A stretch of DNA of 64,000 nucleotides from Shewanella phaeophyticola (GCF_025398315.1 NZ_JAODOQ010000001.1:2480001-2544000); one strand, 5' to 3'. Positions 31,111-42,502 are shown, numbered from the stretch's first letter. The notes: a model not told the origin generated them from the sequence alone. Numbers and translations are program-made.

Positions 31111-32506
31111 CCCAGAAAGTAACGTATTAACACGGATTGTTGATACCAAAGTTGCCCATATCGCGGCTCTTAAACAGCGCTTTCCTGAAGCCAGTTTGCA
31201 ACCTAAGATATCTGATCGCAGCCTATACAATGCCCTTAAAGCGCCAAATGCGCAGTATATTTTAGAGTGTAAAAAAGCCAGTCCCTCTAAAGGCCTCATT
31301 CGCCAAGATTTTAACGTCGAAGCCATAGCTGATATTTACACTCATTACGCCGCTGGCATTTCGGTACTCACCGACGAAGCCTTTTTTCAAGGTGACATGG
31401 ACTACATTCCAAGAGTGCGCGCACGCGTCACGCAGCCGATTATCTGTAAAGACTTTTTTGTCGACCCATATCAAGTGAAGCTCGCAGCGCATCAAGGAGT
31501 CGATGCCATATTATTAATGCTGTCGGTGCTCGATGATGAGCAATATCGTCTCCTAGCCAACGAAGCCGCTAAGTATCAACTCGATACCTTAACTGAGGTG
31601 AGTAATGAACCGGAGTTACAGCGCGCCATTGAACTCAACGCCCCGATTATCGGCATTAACAACCGAAACCTACGTGACTTGAGCACCGATTTAGCCACCA
31701 CTGAACGTTTAGCGCCCCATATCCCTGCAGATCGCGTGGTGATAAGCGAGTCTGGCATTTATAACCATCAGCAGACACGTCGCCTTAACCCGTTGGTTGA
31801 CGGCTACCTTGTCGGCAGTTCAATCATGGCACAAGATGATATTGACCTTGCCTGTCGTCAGCTGATTTATGGCAACAACAAAGTCTGTGGATTAACCCAC
31901 ATTGACGACATTGCCGCAGTAGCTAAAGCCGGCGCGGTATTTGGTGGATTGATTTTCCACCCTAAATCGCCACGAACAGTCAGCGCAGAAACCGCCACAG
32001 AACTCATTGCCCAAATGCAGCAACAACACATCGCGCTCAACATGGTCGGTGTGTTTGTTAATGAACAGCCTGCCGTAATAGCAAACCTTGCCCAGTCGCT
32101 TAAGTTATTTGCGGTGCAACTACACGGCCAGGAAACCGAACTTGAAATTGATGCCCTACGCACATTGCTGACTCAAAACCAGCTCCGCACACAAATTTGG
32201 AAAGCGGTAGCTATTGATAGCCAAACAGGTGAAGTGGCACACAAACCACAAGGCGCAGACAAGTATTTATACGACAGTAAATCAGCCGAGCAATTTGGCG
32301 GCACCGGCCAAACCTTTAATTGGCAAGCAAACATCGACAATAAAACCGATGCAATGTTAGCTGGCGGCTTAACCCCAGACAATGTTTATCAGGCCAGTCA
32401 GCAAGGCTTTTATGGGGTAGATATTAACTCTGGTGTAGAATCAGAGCCTGGTCATAAAGATCATCAAAAACTGATTGCTGCATTTACCCAATTACGCCGT
32501 AACTAA
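31103..32506 (+). CDS. trpCF: Fused indole-3-glycerol-phosphate synthase / phosphoribosylanthranilate isomerase
   Basis: Bifunctional enzyme of 467 residues for two consecutive steps of tryptophan synthesis, arranged as in E. coli TrpC. The first TIM barrel (residues about 1-255) has ECKKASPSKGLIRQDF with the catalytic Lys and Glu and IIGINNRNLRD. The second (about 258-467) begins KVCGLTHIDDIAAVAKAGA with the isomerase Cys, and includes GGLIFHPKSPR, VQLHGQE and the phosphate loop MLAGGLTPDNV. It precedes trpB by 56 bp. Confidence 0.97.
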   Translation: MSNPESNVLTRIVDTKVAHIAALKQRFPEASLQPKISDRSLYNALKAPNAQYILECKKASPSKGLIRQDFNVEAIADIYTHYAAGISVLTDEAFFQGDMDYIPRVRARVTQPIICKDFFVDPYQVKLAAHQGVDAILLMLSVLDDEQYRLLANEAAKYQLDTLTEVSNEPELQRAIELNAPIIGINNRNLRDLSTDLATTERLAPHIPADRVVISESGIYNHQQTRRLNPLVDGYLVGSSIMAQDDIDLACRQLIYGNNKVCGLTHIDDIAAVAKAGAVFGGLIFHPKSPRTVSAETATELIAQMQQQHIALNMVGVFVNEQPAVIANLAQSLKLFAVQLHGQETELEIDALRTLLTQNQLRTQIWKAVAIDSQTGEVAHKPQGADKYLYDSKSAEQFGGTGQTFNWQANIDNKTDAMLAGGLTPDNVYQASQQGFYGVDINSGVESEPGHKDHQKLIAAFTQLRRN

Positions 32507-32562
32507 TTTGCATATTACGACACGATTTTTAGCGATAACACGATTACTCGAAGGGAACATTT

Positions 32563-33774
32563 ATGACCGAGCTCAAGCTTAACCCTTATTTCGGCGAATA
32601 CGGTGGTATGTACGTACCGCAAATTTTAGTGCCAGCCTTAAAGCAACTTGAAGCCGCCTTTGTTGACGCACAGCAAGACGAAAGCTTTCAAGCTGAATTT
32701 ACCGACTTACTGAAAAACTACGCGAGCCGCCCCACAGCATTAACCTTAACCCGTAACTTAAGCCCTAATCCTATGGTAAAAATTTACCTTAAGCGTGAAG
32801 ATTTACTCCACGGCGGCGCGCACAAAACAAACCAGGTATTAGGCCAAGCATTATTGGCTAAACGCATGGGTAAAAAAGAAATTATTGCCGAAACTGGCGC
32901 GGGGCAACATGGTGTAGCAACCGCCCTAGCCTGTGCTCTTTTAGGCTTAAAATGTAAAGTGTATATGGGCGCGAAAGACGTTGAACGTCAGTCGCCAAAC
33001 GTGTTCCGCATGAAGTTGATGGGCGCAGAAGTTATTCCCGTCACCTCAGGTTCTTCCACCCTTAAAGATGCCTGTAACGAAGCCATGCGAGACTGGTCAG
33101 CAAGCTACGACAAAGCTCACTATTTATTAGGCACGGCGGCAGGTCCGCACCCTTTCCCAACGATTGTGCGTGAGTTCCAGCGTATGATTGGCGCAGAAAC
33201 TAAAAAGCAAATTCTTGAAAAAGAAGGCCGCTTGCCTGATGCCGTTATCGCTTGTGTGGGTGGTGGTTCAAACGCCATTGGTATGTTTGCCGACTTTATC
33301 GATGAGCCATCAGTTGAGCTGATTGGTGTTGAACCTGCCGGTAAAGGCATCGACACCCCAATGCACGGCGCACCGCTTAAGCACGGTAAAACCGGTATTT
33401 TCTTTGGTATGAAGTCACCGTTAATGCAAGACAGCTCAGGCCAAATTGAAGAATCGTACTCAGTGTCTGCCGGGCTTGATTTTCCGTCTGTTGTACCACA
33501 GCATGCACATTTGAATGCCATTGGCCGCGCACGTTACGAGTCTGCAACCGATGATGAAGCATTAGACATGTTCCAAGAACTAGCTCGAAGCGAAGGTATT
33601 ATTCCCGCATTAGAATCAGCTCACGCGCTGGCCTATGCGGTACGTTTAGCCAAAGAAGCCACCAAAGAAACCATTCTGGTGGTTAATTTATCGGGTCGTG
33701 GTGACAAAGACATTTTCACCGTATCAGACATTTTAGCAGCCAAAAAAGAGCAACAGGAGAGCGGCAATGAGTAA
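32563..33774 (+). CDS. trpB: Tryptophan synthase beta chain
   Basis: PLP enzyme of 403 residues that condenses indole with serine. The PLP lysine is in [18 protein letters not shown], the catalytic Glu in [12 protein letters not shown], the phosphate clamp is [10 protein letters not shown], and the monovalent cation and COMM domain region is [19 protein letters not shown]. The start follows GAAGGGAACATTT. It overlaps trpA by 8 bp, and the two form the alpha2-beta2 complex with an indole tunnel. Confidence 0.98.
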   Translation: MTELKLNPYFGEYGGMYVPQILVPALKQLEAAFVDAQQDESFQAEFTDLLKNYASRPTALTLTRNLSPNPMVKIYLKREDLLHGGAHKTNQVLGQALLAKRMGKKEIIAETGAGQHGVATALACALLGLKCKVYMGAKDVERQSPNVFRMKLMGAEVIPVTSGSSTLKDACNEAMRDWSASYDKAHYLLGTAAGPHPFPTIVREFQRMIGAETKKQILEKEGRLPDAVIACVGGGSNAIGMFADFIDEPSVELIGVEPAGKGIDTPMHGAPLKHGKTGIFFGMKSPLMQDSSGQIEESYSVSAGLDFPSVVPQHAHLNAIGRARYESATDDEALDMFQELARSEGIIPALESAHALAYAVRLAKEATKETILVVNLSGRGDKDIFTVSDILAAKKEQQESGNE

Positions 33775-34570
33775 CCGTTACCAAGCAACATTAGCAGCCC
33801 TTAAAGCCCAACAAAAAGGCGCGTTCGTTCCTTTTGTGACCATTGGCGATCCTGGCCTCGAGCTGTCATTAAAAATTATTCAGACCTTGGTTGATAACGG
33901 CGCTGATGCACTTGAATTAGGCTTTCCGTTTTCAGACCCACTTGCAGACGGCTCTGTGATTCAAGGTGCTAATTTACGCTCTTTAGCCGCAGGCACTAAA
34001 CCTGACGATTGTTTTGAGCTTATCGCCAACATCCGCGCACAACATCCAGACTTACCGATAGGATTATTACTGTATGCGAATTTGGTGTTTGCTAACGGTA
34101 TTGATGCATTTTATGCCAAAGCACAAGCGGCTGGCGTTGATTCAGTGCTTATTGCCGATGTGCCTGTTGAAGAGTCAGCACCTTTTGGTCAAGCAGCTAA
34201 AGCTCACGGTATCGCGCCTATTTTTATTGCGCCTCCTAATGCCGACGCTGATACATTAAAACTTGTCAGTGACAGTGGTGAAGGCTACACGTACTTACTG
34301 TCTCGTGCGGGCGTAACCGGTACTGAATCAAAAGCAGGTCAACCGATTGAAAATATCTTAGCTCAGCTTGCTGAGTTTAATGCCCCACCACCATTACTTG
34401 GCTTTGGGATTGCCGAGCCGCAGCAAGTTCGTGATGCTATTAGCGCAGGCGCTGCCGGTGCTATTTCAGGATCGGCTGTGGTTAAAATTATTGAAGCGCA
34501 TCAACATGATGAGGCCACATTGTTGGCTAAGCTTGCTGAGTTTACCCGCGCAATGAAAGCGGCAACTTAA
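33767..34570 (+). CDS. trpA: Tryptophan synthase alpha chain
   Basis: Cleaves indole-3-glycerol phosphate to indole, which is channelled to TrpB. 267 residues, TIM barrel; the catalytic Glu and Asp lie in [19 protein letters not shown] (about residues 46-64), and the phosphate site is in [13 protein letters not shown] and [12 protein letters not shown]. It is the last gene of the trp operon, with a Rho-independent terminator 26 nt after the stop codon. Confidence 0.97.
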   Translation: MSNRYQATLAALKAQQKGAFVPFVTIGDPGLELSLKIIQTLVDNGADALELGFPFSDPLADGSVIQGANLRSLAAGTKPDDCFELIANIRAQHPDLPIGLLLYANLVFANGIDAFYAKAQAAGVDSVLIADVPVEESAPFGQAAKAHGIAPIFIAPPNADADTLKLVSDSGEGYTYLLSRAGVTGTESKAGQPIENILAQLAEFNAPPPLLGFGIAEPQQVRDAISAGAAGAISGSAVVKIIEAHQHDEATLLAKLAEFTRAMKAAT

Positions 34571-34595
34571 GGTCGATTGGGTATATATCACATAT

Positions 34596-34622
34596 AAGGA
34601 GCAACATGTTTGCTCCTTTTTT
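34596..34622 (+). terminator. Terminator of the trp operon
   Basis: AGGAGCAA and TTGCTCCT pair around a short loop, followed by six T's. Confidence 0.88.
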
Positions 34623-34642
34623 ATAAACACTATCATTAGCTT

Positions 34643-34688
34643 ATACCAATCAACACAAGAATGATCACATTCTTGTGCTAATTGGTAT
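34643..34688. repeat. 46-bp palindromic repeat (ATACCAAT family)
   Basis: An imperfect palindrome: ATACCAAT at the left, ATTGGTAT at the right, and CACAAGAATG / CATTCTTGTG inside. The right half is nearly identical to the right end of the 185-bp element at 17808. It lies in the 311-bp gap between trpA and yciB, together with the trp terminator; the rest of that gap must hold the yciB promoter, but I see no clear box. Confidence 0.7.
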
Positions 34689-34881
34689 TATTGCCAAAAA
34701 ACGCTGGGCTATTGAACGAACCGCGATGGTAATTCACGTTAGCGCGAAAAAACCTCTCCAATGACAGATCACCTTGCGGTTACAGTTCATAAACCCTGTA
34801 GCCTCATGTACAATCGGGCATTATTACTTAGTTGATCGCCGTGCAATTGCGATTTTCGACCCTTTTTTGTTTGAGATATTT

Positions 34882-35433
34882 ATGAAGCAACTGTTAGATT
34901 TTTTACCTTTAGTGATCTTTTTTGCTGTTTACAAATTTTATGATATTTACACCGCCACCGGTGTATTAATCGCGGCAACGGCTGTGCAATTAGTGGTGAC
35001 ATACCTACTTTACAAACACATTGAAAAAATGCATTTAGCCACCTTTGCCATGGTTACAGTGTTTGGTTCACTGACGTTGTTTTTTCATGACGATGCCTTC
35101 ATTAAATGGAAAGTCACTATCGTCTACGCCTTGTTTGCAATGGGATTAATAGTGTCACAAGTCATGGGAAAACCTGCGCTGAAAAGCATGTTAGGAAAAG
35201 AAATGACAGTAGACGACAAAATCTGGACTCAGCTCACATGGTATTGGGTCAGTTTTTTTGTATTATGTGGTTTAGCAAATATTTATATTGCCTTTAGTTT
35301 ACCGCTTGAAACCTGGGTAAACTTTAAAGTATTCGGCCTCACCGCCCTCACGTTAATCAACACTGTAATTACTGTGGTTTATCTGTACAGAAATATGCAA
35401 GATGAACCCATAAAACCTGAAGATGGTCAATGA
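34882..35433 (+). CDS. yciB: Inner-membrane-spanning septation protein YciB (IspZ/ septation protein A)
   Basis: Integral inner-membrane protein of 183 residues with about five hydrophobic segments (for example [20 protein letters not shown] at the start and [19 protein letters not shown] later). E. coli YciB interacts with cell-elongation and division proteins and affects envelope integrity; its exact role is unclear. Conserved family parts are [13 protein letters not shown] and [13 protein letters not shown]. The ATG at 34882 gives the usual length (E. coli 179); a longer upstream reading is hydrophilic and not family-like. It precedes yciI and xthA. Confidence 0.92.
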   Translation: MKQLLDFLPLVIFFAVYKFYDIYTATGVLIAATAVQLVVTYLLYKHIEKMHLATFAMVTVFGSLTLFFHDDAFIKWKVTIVYALFAMGLIVSQVMGKPALKSMLGKEMTVDDKIWTQLTWYWVSFFVLCGLANIYIAFSLPLETWVNFKVFGLTALTLINTVITVVYLYRNMQDEPIKPEDGQ

Positions 35434-35469
35434 TCATCAATTCGTACTTTTAATAAGGAAGCCGTCAAT

Positions 35470-35769
35470 ATGTGGTACATGATTTCATCTCAAGACGTTG
35501 AAAATAGCTTAGAAAAACGTTTATCAGTACGTGCAGAACATTTAGCTCGTTTACAAGCTTTAGCCGACGAAGGCCGCTTATTAACCGCTGGACCACACCC
35601 AGCTATCGACAATGAAAACCCAGGTGAAGCAGGCTTTACTGGCTCGCTAGTGGTTGCTGATTTTCCTTCTTTAGAAGACGCACAAGCCTGGGCTGACGTT
35701 GACCCTTATATTGGTGCTGGTGTTTATAAAAGCGTTATCGTTAAGCCATTTAAGCGAGTATTACCTTAA
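35470..35769 (+). CDS. yciI: YciI family protein
   Basis: Small cytoplasmic protein of 99 residues with the dimeric alpha-beta barrel (YCII) fold, almost collinear with E. coli YciI (98 residues). Conserved parts are [17 protein letters not shown] and [13 protein letters not shown], which contain the putative active-site His and Asp seen in the family, and [19 protein letters not shown]. The enzymatic role is unproven. AAGGAAG precedes the start, and the stop overlaps xthA (TAATG). Confidence 0.92.
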   Translation: MWYMISSQDVENSLEKRLSVRAEHLARLQALADEGRLLTAGPHPAIDNENPGEAGFTGSLVVADFPSLEDAQAWADVDPYIGAGVYKSVIVKPFKRVLP

Positions 35770-36575
35770 TGAAGATTGTTTCATTTAACATTAACGGTCT
35801 GCGCGCACGCTTGCATCAATTGCAAGCGCTAATAGACAGTCACTCGCCAGACATTATTGGCCTGCAAGAAACCAAAGTACACGACGAAGCTTTTCCACTC
35901 GCAGACGTAGAAGCTATGGGTTATAAGGTTCATTATCATGGTGGTAAAGCCCATTATGGTGTGGCTATGCTATCTAAGGCTGAGCCTTTAAACATTACTA
36001 AAGGCTTTGAAACCGACGAAGAAGATGCCCAGCGCCGTTTAATCATTGGTCAGTTCAAGCAAGATAATGGCCGTACATTAACTGTATTCAATGGTTATTT
36101 CCCGCAGGGCGAAAACATTAACCATGAAACGAAATACCCAGCCAAACGTAAGTTTTATCAAGATTTGATGCTGCACCTAGAAAAGCACCATCAGGCAGAT
36201 GAAGACATCGCGATTATTGGTGATATAAATATTTCACCCACTGATTTAGATATCGGCATTGGCGATGTGAATGCAAAGCGTTGGTTAAAAACTGGCAAAT
36301 GCAGTTTTCAGCCAGAAGAACGTGAATGGTTAGCGCGTTTGCAACAATGGGGATTTATCGACAGTTTCCGTTACTTGCACCCAAGTCGTACTGAGCGTTA
36401 CTCGTGGTTTGATTATCGCAGCAAAGGTTTTGATGACAATCGCGGCCTGCGTATCGACGTGATATTAGTGACTCAACCTATGGTATCGCGCCTCGTTGAG
36501 TCGGATGTTGACTATGCGTTACGAGGCATTGAAAAACCGTCTGATCATGCGCCTATCTGGACTACGTTTAGTTAA
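35769..36575 (+). CDS. xthA: Exodeoxyribonuclease III
   Basis: Major AP endonuclease and 3'-5' exonuclease of base-excision repair, 268 residues. Metal and catalytic residues appear as FNINGLRAR (Asn), GLQETKVHD (Glu), GDINISPTD (Asp, Asn), RIDVILVT (Asp) and the final [10 protein letters not shown] (Asp-His). It is collinear with E. coli XthA throughout, including [20 protein letters not shown] and [18 protein letters not shown]. It is coupled to yciI and followed by a hairpin terminator. Confidence 0.96.
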   Translation: MKIVSFNINGLRARLHQLQALIDSHSPDIIGLQETKVHDEAFPLADVEAMGYKVHYHGGKAHYGVAMLSKAEPLNITKGFETDEEDAQRRLIIGQFKQDNGRTLTVFNGYFPQGENINHETKYPAKRKFYQDLMLHLEKHHQADEDIAIIGDINISPTDLDIGIGDVNAKRWLKTGKCSFQPEEREWLARLQQWGFIDSFRYLHPSRTERYSWFDYRSKGFDDNRGLRIDVILVTQPMVSRLVESDVDYALRGIEKPSDHAPIWTTFS

Positions 36576-36627
36576 GCTCACTCGGCAACTTAGCGTACTT
36601 AAATTCGGCAATAAACAGTTCAGTAAT

Positions 36628-36662
36628 AAAATGCTATGTCAGTATTGGCGTAGCATTTTTTA
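36628..36662. terminator. Terminator between xthA and the outer-membrane protein gene
   Basis: AAATGCTATG and CGTAGCATTT pair (one G-U) around a 10-nt loop, followed by T's on the plus strand. A's on the other side allow it to act in both directions. Confidence 0.65.
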
Positions 36663-36668
36663 TTGGGC

Positions 36669-37937
36669 TTAAAAAAAGTAGCGGCTCGACAATTGCCATT
36701 GTTGTTCAACAAGATCGATAGGCTGGTTTAGATACTTTCTTGCAGGCCGGGTTGAATCAATCACATTGTATTCAAACTGCATAAACCAGGGTCTATCAAG
36801 CTGATACTGATAAGCCACAGTCAACGACTGCCCATCCTCGTTGTTATCATCTTCTGGTGTGTCATCGTTATCAGTGACAGAAAAATCTTCTACTCGTAGA
36901 CTGACTCTATGCTGCGACCAACGCTTAGTTAGCATGATATAACCAGAATGAAAGTCATTATCGACCACAGGCCAGCCATCGGTATTGGTCATTAACGTAC
37001 TGCCTTGCATATACTGGCTGATTAAATTGATCCCCATAGGCAAACGCCATTTGGCGCCAATATGACCAAATTGAGTTAACCACACATATTGGCCTTGCTC
37101 AACAATTAAGGTATCCGCATTGTTGTCGTAATAACCCGCTTGCACACTGCCATTGTTGCGCCAGGTCTACTTAGCGACAATATGTGCGCCAATACGATCA
37201 TCAAGTTCGATAAAGGGGTCTGAGTTTACCGCTTGTTCGTCGAGCATGCCGCCTGGTTGCATTGCCGGTATGGCAGTAATGGGAAGGGTTTCTTGCAGCA
37301 GTGTTTGGCGTGAACTTTGCGTCCAACCATGCCAAGATAACATCGCGCCTGTGGTGTCGTTATACATAAACGCTTCGGCCGTTAACGAAAAATCATGGGC
37401 TGATTGACGGTATTTACCTAGAGACTCTATCGTGGTCGACAAACCGATATGCCTTACCTCTTCAGCAAGCCAGCTGTTCATTGTTGAATAACTTAAACTG
37501 TAAGGCGATGCCCATGCAGTGGCGACATTTTCTAATGAAATTTTGGGATACATCAAACCAAACTCTACATCGAGACGAATACCCGACTCGTTTGGAATAT
37601 CGCGATAACGCACCATGGCTTCAGTTAAGCCAATGCCATTATTAATCCCATCGACATAGGCATTAGCCACAATACGGCTTGACCATGCATCGCCCCATTG
37701 GGTGTGATAACTGAGTCCTAATTGCGACAATGCGATTTGGCCACCATTGTCTGTAGCTAGTTTGCCTAAACCGCCGGCAAGGTACGAGTCGATAGTATTA
37801 GCATAGCCAATCCGGGTATCAACGACACCACTGATGCTATGCTCAACATCGCTAAAACCAAGTCCAATGGACTCAGCTTTGGTCTGAACGATACATAATA
37901 AACCACAAGCAATGATGATTAAGCGATAAATAAGCAA
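36669..37937 (-). CDS. Predicted outer-membrane protein, interrupted by an in-frame TAG
   Basis: About 422 residues if the TAG at 37167-37169 is read through; both sides are in the same frame. A signal-type N-terminus (IYRLIIIACGLLCIVQTKA) is followed by alternating beta-strand sequence (for example ISGVVDTRIGYANTIDSYLA, YIMLTKRWSQHRVSLRVEDF) ending in aromatic SSRYFF, which fits a porin-like barrel; no family is certain. The start is unclear: a TTG directly abuts AGGAG. It follows the GGDEF-EAL gene by three bases and closes a three-gene operon. The TAG may be a true nonsense mutation or part of the sequence damage seen elsewhere. Confidence 0.55.
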
Positions 37938-37940
37938 CTC

Positions 37941-40275
37941 CTAGTTAAACTCTGATTGGCTGAGCCAGTCGTTAAACTGTAACTCAGGCAATGGTCTGGA
38001 CAAATAAAATCCTTGTCCCATTTCACAATGACGTTCAGTTAACCATTGCAACGTCTCTTTATCTTCAATGCCCTCAGCAACCACTTTTAGCCCAAGGTTA
38101 TGTGCTAACTGTAAGGTTGATTGCACAATTATCTGGTCAGTCTCGGTATGCAGTAATTTTTGCACAAAAGACTTATCAATTTTTAGTTCATCTACAGGCA
38201 ATTGCTTTAACTGCGCCAATGACGAATAACCGGTGCCGTAATCGTCAATCGACAGGGTCAAACCATTGTTACGCAATAAGGTCAACTGTTTAACGGCAAG
38301 TTTAGGGTCGGATACCACTGCATCTTCGGTAATTTCTAACGTAAACGCTGACACCGGAACACTGTGGTGAGCTAACGTATCAATAACCCAATGACAAAAT
38401 TGCTCATCTTTTAAATTTTCCGCTGAAATATTCACCGCAATACACATATTGACCCCTTTAGCCTGCCAACGATGATATTGAGTGATTGCTTCACTTATAA
38501 CCCATCGGGTTAGCGCATCCATTTGCATGGTTTTTTCTGCAATCGGTATAAACGTATCTGGTGGAATGATGCCGCGTTTAGGGTGTATCCAACGCACTAA
38601 GGCTTCAACATGGGTAATTTTTTGCTGAACTAAATTCAATTTTGGCTGGTAGTAAAGCACTAATTGATTTTGTTCAATGGCCTCTTTCAGCTCATTAATT
38701 AATTGAAAACGCTCAATACTGTTTTTATCAATATTGGCATCGTAAATTTGATAATCGCGCTTATTAATTTTAGCATGCTGCAATGCTGTATCGGCTTGTC
38801 TTAATAAGGTCACAATATCTACACCAGGCTGAGAAAAGCTCACCCCTGCTGTAAATTGTAAATGCAATGAGATATCTTTATAGCAATAGTTTTGACCGAT
38901 GTGTACTTGCAGCATGGTTAAAAAACTGTCAAAAGTTGAGTGTTCAAACTCTTTAAAAGCCAGTACAAACTCATCACCCGACAAACGACATGCCAAGGCG
39001 TTTGGATTAATATGACACAAGCGCTTGGCCACTTCTTTTATCACTTCATCACCCACAGCATGGCCTAAAGTGACGTTAACCTCTGTCATACGGCGAATAT
39101 TAATTAAGCATACCGCCATCGACGAACCTGCTTCAATCCAGGGTTCACAGATCCTGTGTAATTGATTGCGGTTAGCTAAATTGGTTAAAGGGTCATGAAA
39201 GGCTTGATGCTCAATGGCTTGCTCACGTGCCACTATCGCTTGTTGCATCGAGGTAAACTCACTAGCTAATTGTTGTAACTCTACGCTCGAATCAACACTC
39301 ACATTTGAATGGTAATTACCTTTGGCAATAAAACGCGCTTGGCCAATTAATTGCTTAATGGAGCCGAGTAATGGTGCCCGAAATCCAAAAAGCCAATAAT
39401 AATGACACTGGCAGCATCAGCAGCAACACTGCCACTTGCTGCAACCATTGTGACTCTAGTGAAGCCAGTAAATCAGAGCGCGATTTATACATGTAGGCAT
39501 GTAATGATTTATTATCCACCTCGCCTAAAAATTGCTTCCATAAAATGAAATCGTTATCGAGCTGATCTTTAACAATATATTGAGTAATTAACTGAGTATC
39601 ATGTTGTTCAATTGCCAAGCCAGAATGACCGACATGGGTGATAGCCTCTTGCTCAATCAACATAAACCCGCTGTTTAATCCGGTGAGTTTTTGCAAAGAG
39701 TTTGCTAATGAATCGCCAATTAAAAAACCAAAACCCACCCAGCCAATCACGCTACTACCACCGCTGGTCAGCGGCGAAAACTTAATTTGATATAATTTGT
39801 TATCGAGTAAATAAAATGGACTAATCTGGTCAAACTCAGTGTCAATTTGGTAACGAAAAGGCGCATGTTGCTCTGAACCTAACGCCACGACTTCTTGGCC
39901 TAAATCATCTTGTGTGGCAACCAGTTGCCCTATTACCGTACCATCACCCGATACCGCCATGGCCAGAGACGCATTAATTCGGCTACGATGATTATTGAGC
40001 GCCACCAGAAAGCTGCGGTTGTCACCGTCAATAAAAATGTCTTTCAGGGCAAAATCTTTTGCCGCGGTAGAAGCAAACGCCGCCAGGTAATAATTACGGT
40101 TATCGTATTGCGACTCAAACACCAAACGAGCAACCTCAAGTTGATTAGCAACGTATTGTTGTTCGAGTCGTTGATTAGATTGATATGAAAGCCAAAAAGA
40201 CAAGGCTAATACCGTAATAATAACCAATACAAAAAACGCAAAAATCCGTGTCTGCAGACGATTAAACAAAACCAA
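37941..40275 (-). CDS. Membrane GGDEF-EAL protein (c-di-GMP turnover; one frameshift near 39357)
   Basis: About 778 residues. TM1 (about residues 10-32) and TM2 (about 285-303) enclose a periplasmic Cache-like sensor of about 250 residues; a HAMP-like linker, a GGDEF domain and an EAL domain follow. The GGDEF signature is degenerate (RLSGDEF), while the EAL domain is complete: VEALVRW, DDYGTGYSSL, KIDKSF and AEGIED. So the main output is probably c-di-GMP breakdown. The frame is lost in the linker (39353-39362, after GTITRL). A TTG start with AGAGGGA lies directly after the cupredoxin gene, so the sensor may respond to that protein's chemistry. Confidence 0.85.
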
Positions 40276-40277
40276 TA

Positions 40278-40968
40278 TTAATATCCCTCTAGGAATTCAA
40301 ATTCATCTAAACTTTGTTGCTTAGGGATACTATCAAAATCAGCCTCTAAGGTAATAGTCATTGATTGATCTTGAGGTAAATGAAACGTTTGTGATTGTTG
40401 GTTGTCGGTGAGCTTTAATTGTGGATGCCATACTTGCACAGTAAAATCATCCTCTGGTAATGAGTCAAAATCAACCCTCCCCTGGCTGTCAGTGATAGCA
40501 TAAAATGGGGTATCGACCACCAACAAATGCCCCGACATCCAGTCATGAATATTACACCCCATCGACACATGGCCAGCCTTTTCAAACAACATTAACTGTT
40601 GTGCTTGCTCATTACGCAATTTAAATGAAAATCGCTTCTAGGCCTAAAGCAGAGTATATGTGGTGAGTAATGTCATCTTCATTAACAAACGCAACTTCTT
40701 GGCCTTTTTGCACCACAGTAATATAAGGTGAAAATTGTTTATCTTTTTGATGAACTTCAGCTTTTACTGGCACAAAATCAACCACAAGATTAGCATCATG
40801 ATGCGGTTGTAAATACACCACCAAATCTGCTGTGGGTTGGCCTTGTTTATTGAGCACAGTAATTTGCTGTGCGTAAGCACTGTGTGCAAACAACAAAGCG
40901 ATTACGCTAGCCAATAATACTTTGATACTATAATTCAACTTGCCCCCACTAACATTCAAAACGACCAT
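40278..40968 (-). CDS. Secreted cupredoxin-like protein (methylamine-utilisation type; one frameshift near 40640)
   Basis: About 230 residues with a signal peptide (ending AHSAYAQQ). Type 1 copper ligands are visible: ITHHIYS supplies a His, and GCNIHDWM supplies Cys, His and Met, so it probably binds copper in the periplasm. The frame is lost at 40635-40644; reading GGCCCTAAG gives ALGPKRFSFKLRNEQ, the family K-R-F-S-F pattern. A carboxypeptidase-regulatory-like beta segment (GRVDFDSLPEDDFTVQVWHP) ends the protein. ATG 40968 has AAAGGAG 5 nt upstream. First gene of the trio with the GGDEF-EAL and outer-membrane proteins; no methylamine dehydrogenase is nearby. Confidence 0.72.
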
Positions 40969-41056
40969 CAACACTCCTTTACTTAACTAAGCTTTCATTC
41001 TCTGAGTCATACCAATCATAATAGACCAAACAACAGCATGATTTATTTCATGTTAG

Positions 41057-42502
41057 TTATATTTTATATTGGCTTAAAATTTCAGAGAGACCTGTTGAAG
41101 AGTCATTAAGTTCTTTGGCTAATACAGTTGAGTGTTTAGCAGAGGTTCTAATGGTTTCAGATTGTTGGCGAATACGATTAATTTGCCCTGAAATATCGCC
41201 TGCTGATGTGCTTTGTTGTTCGGCTGACGCGGCAATTTGACTGCTCATATCAAATACAGAATTGATAGAGCCAGCCATGTGGGTAATATCATCACCTACG
41301 CCTTTAATACTGTCACTACTTTGATCAGCTTGTTCAACTATCACGTTGGTAATATGAGTCAAATTTTTAGAGCCCTTTTGCAACCCTTCAATCATTTTCT
41401 GAATTTGCACCGTGGCTTCTTGAGTGCGTCCAGCAAGGGTTCTCACCTCATCAGCAACAACGGCAAAACCGCGGCCTTGTTCACCCGCGCGTGCCGCTTC
41501 AATGGCAGCATTTAATGCTAATAAGTTAGTTTGTTCAGAAATACTGTCGATGGTGGTCACTGCGTCATTAATTTGAGTGGCATCAAGAGATAACTGTTCT
41601 ACAGATGAAAAAGCCTCGCCAATACGCTCAGATAAGTAATTAATCCGCTTAACCGCGTCGTCAATTTTTTGTTGGCTTAGCTGCATTTGCTGCGCATTAT
41701 TTTGCGTATATGACGAGGTCTCGCTCGCATGATGAGATACATCAGCAATAGCGGAGGTCATTTGTTCCATTGCATGAGACACTGAATCCAAAAAGTGATG
41801 CTGTTGATCGATAAGCTCGTCATTGGTTACCGCCTGATGATTAAACTCATTGGCTGCGGTTGCTAGCGTTTGCGCATTATTGCGTATGGCCTGAACCATT
41901 TCGCTCATGTTATCGGCGCAGCGGTCAATGTCTCTGGCGATTAAACTAAAATCATCGGTACCAAAAAAGTTTAACCTAAAACTTAAATCACCATCAGCTA
42001 AGCGTTTAATGGCCATGTACATTTCCCATAGCCCGCCACCTAATGAGGTCGAAATCCAATAGCTTAATTGAAACAGCGGCAGTAATCCCACTAGCGCGAT
42101 GAACAGCATAAATTGCGCATCACTCAGAGAGTCTTGTTCCCACTGGGCTACATTCTGATTTAAAGACAAATACTGATTACCAACTCTTGCCGCAGCGGTG
42201 ATCGTATCACCCGTTCGGCCAGTGTTGTCACGAGGGGTTAATTGTAATTGATTGTCGGAGGCAAATTGCTGAAGCTCAGCTGCAGGTAAATTTTGGTGGT
42301 TGGCGACAGCAGCAAAACTGTGCACACTGGCGCTGACTCTTTGTTGAGATGCCTCAGTGATTAGCCTTGTCGCGTGTTGATAATTGAGCAAAGCAATAAC
42401 GCACGTTATCGCAGCAACCATAGAGCATACAATCCAAAATTTACCGTTCAGGCTGAACTTAATCATGATTGCGTCAATTTTTCTAAACTGGATTTGCTTC
42501 AT
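41057..42502 (-). CDS. Methyl-accepting chemotaxis protein
   Basis: A 481-residue chemoreceptor. TM1 (about residues 20-41) and TM2 (about 128-150) enclose a short periplasmic sensor of about 85 residues, followed by HAMP ([19 protein letters not shown]) and the cytoplasmic signalling hairpin with the highly conserved tip [20 protein letters not shown]. No C-terminal CheR-docking pentapeptide is seen. The small sensor resembles none I can name, so the ligand is unknown. It is a single-gene unit upstream of the cupredoxin trio on the same strand. Confidence 0.9.
   Translation of the reverse strand: MKQIQFRKIDAIMIKFSLNGKFWIVCSMVAAITCVIALLNYQHATRLITEASQQRVSASVHSFAAVANHQNLPAAELQQFASDNQLQLTPRDNTGRTGDTITAAARVGNQYLSLNQNVAQWEQDSLSDAQFMLFIALVGLLPLFQLSYWISTSLGGGLWEMYMAIKRLADGDLSFRLNFFGTDDFSLIARDIDRCADNMSEMVQAIRNNAQTLATAANEFNHQAVTNDELIDQQHHFLDSVSHAMEQMTSAIADVSHHASETSSYTQNNAQQMQLSQQKIDDAVKRINYLSERIGEAFSSVEQLSLDATQINDAVTTIDSISEQTNLLALNAAIEAARAGEQGRGFAVVADEVRTLAGRTQEATVQIQKMIEGLQKGSKNLTHITNVIVEQADQSSDSIKGVGDDITHMAGSINSVFDMSSQIAASAEQQSTSAGDISGQINRIRQQSETIRTSAKHSTVLAKELNDSSTGLSEILSQYKI

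Noticed and set aside
37167..37169. Stop-codon recoding (for example pyrrolysine) in the outer-membrane protein
   Set aside because: There is no recoding element and no pyrrolysine machinery in view; a nonsense mutation or sequence error is simpler.
40278..40968. A methylamine-utilisation pathway
   Set aside because: Only the cupredoxin-like protein resembles that annotation; no methylamine dehydrogenase or maturation genes are near.
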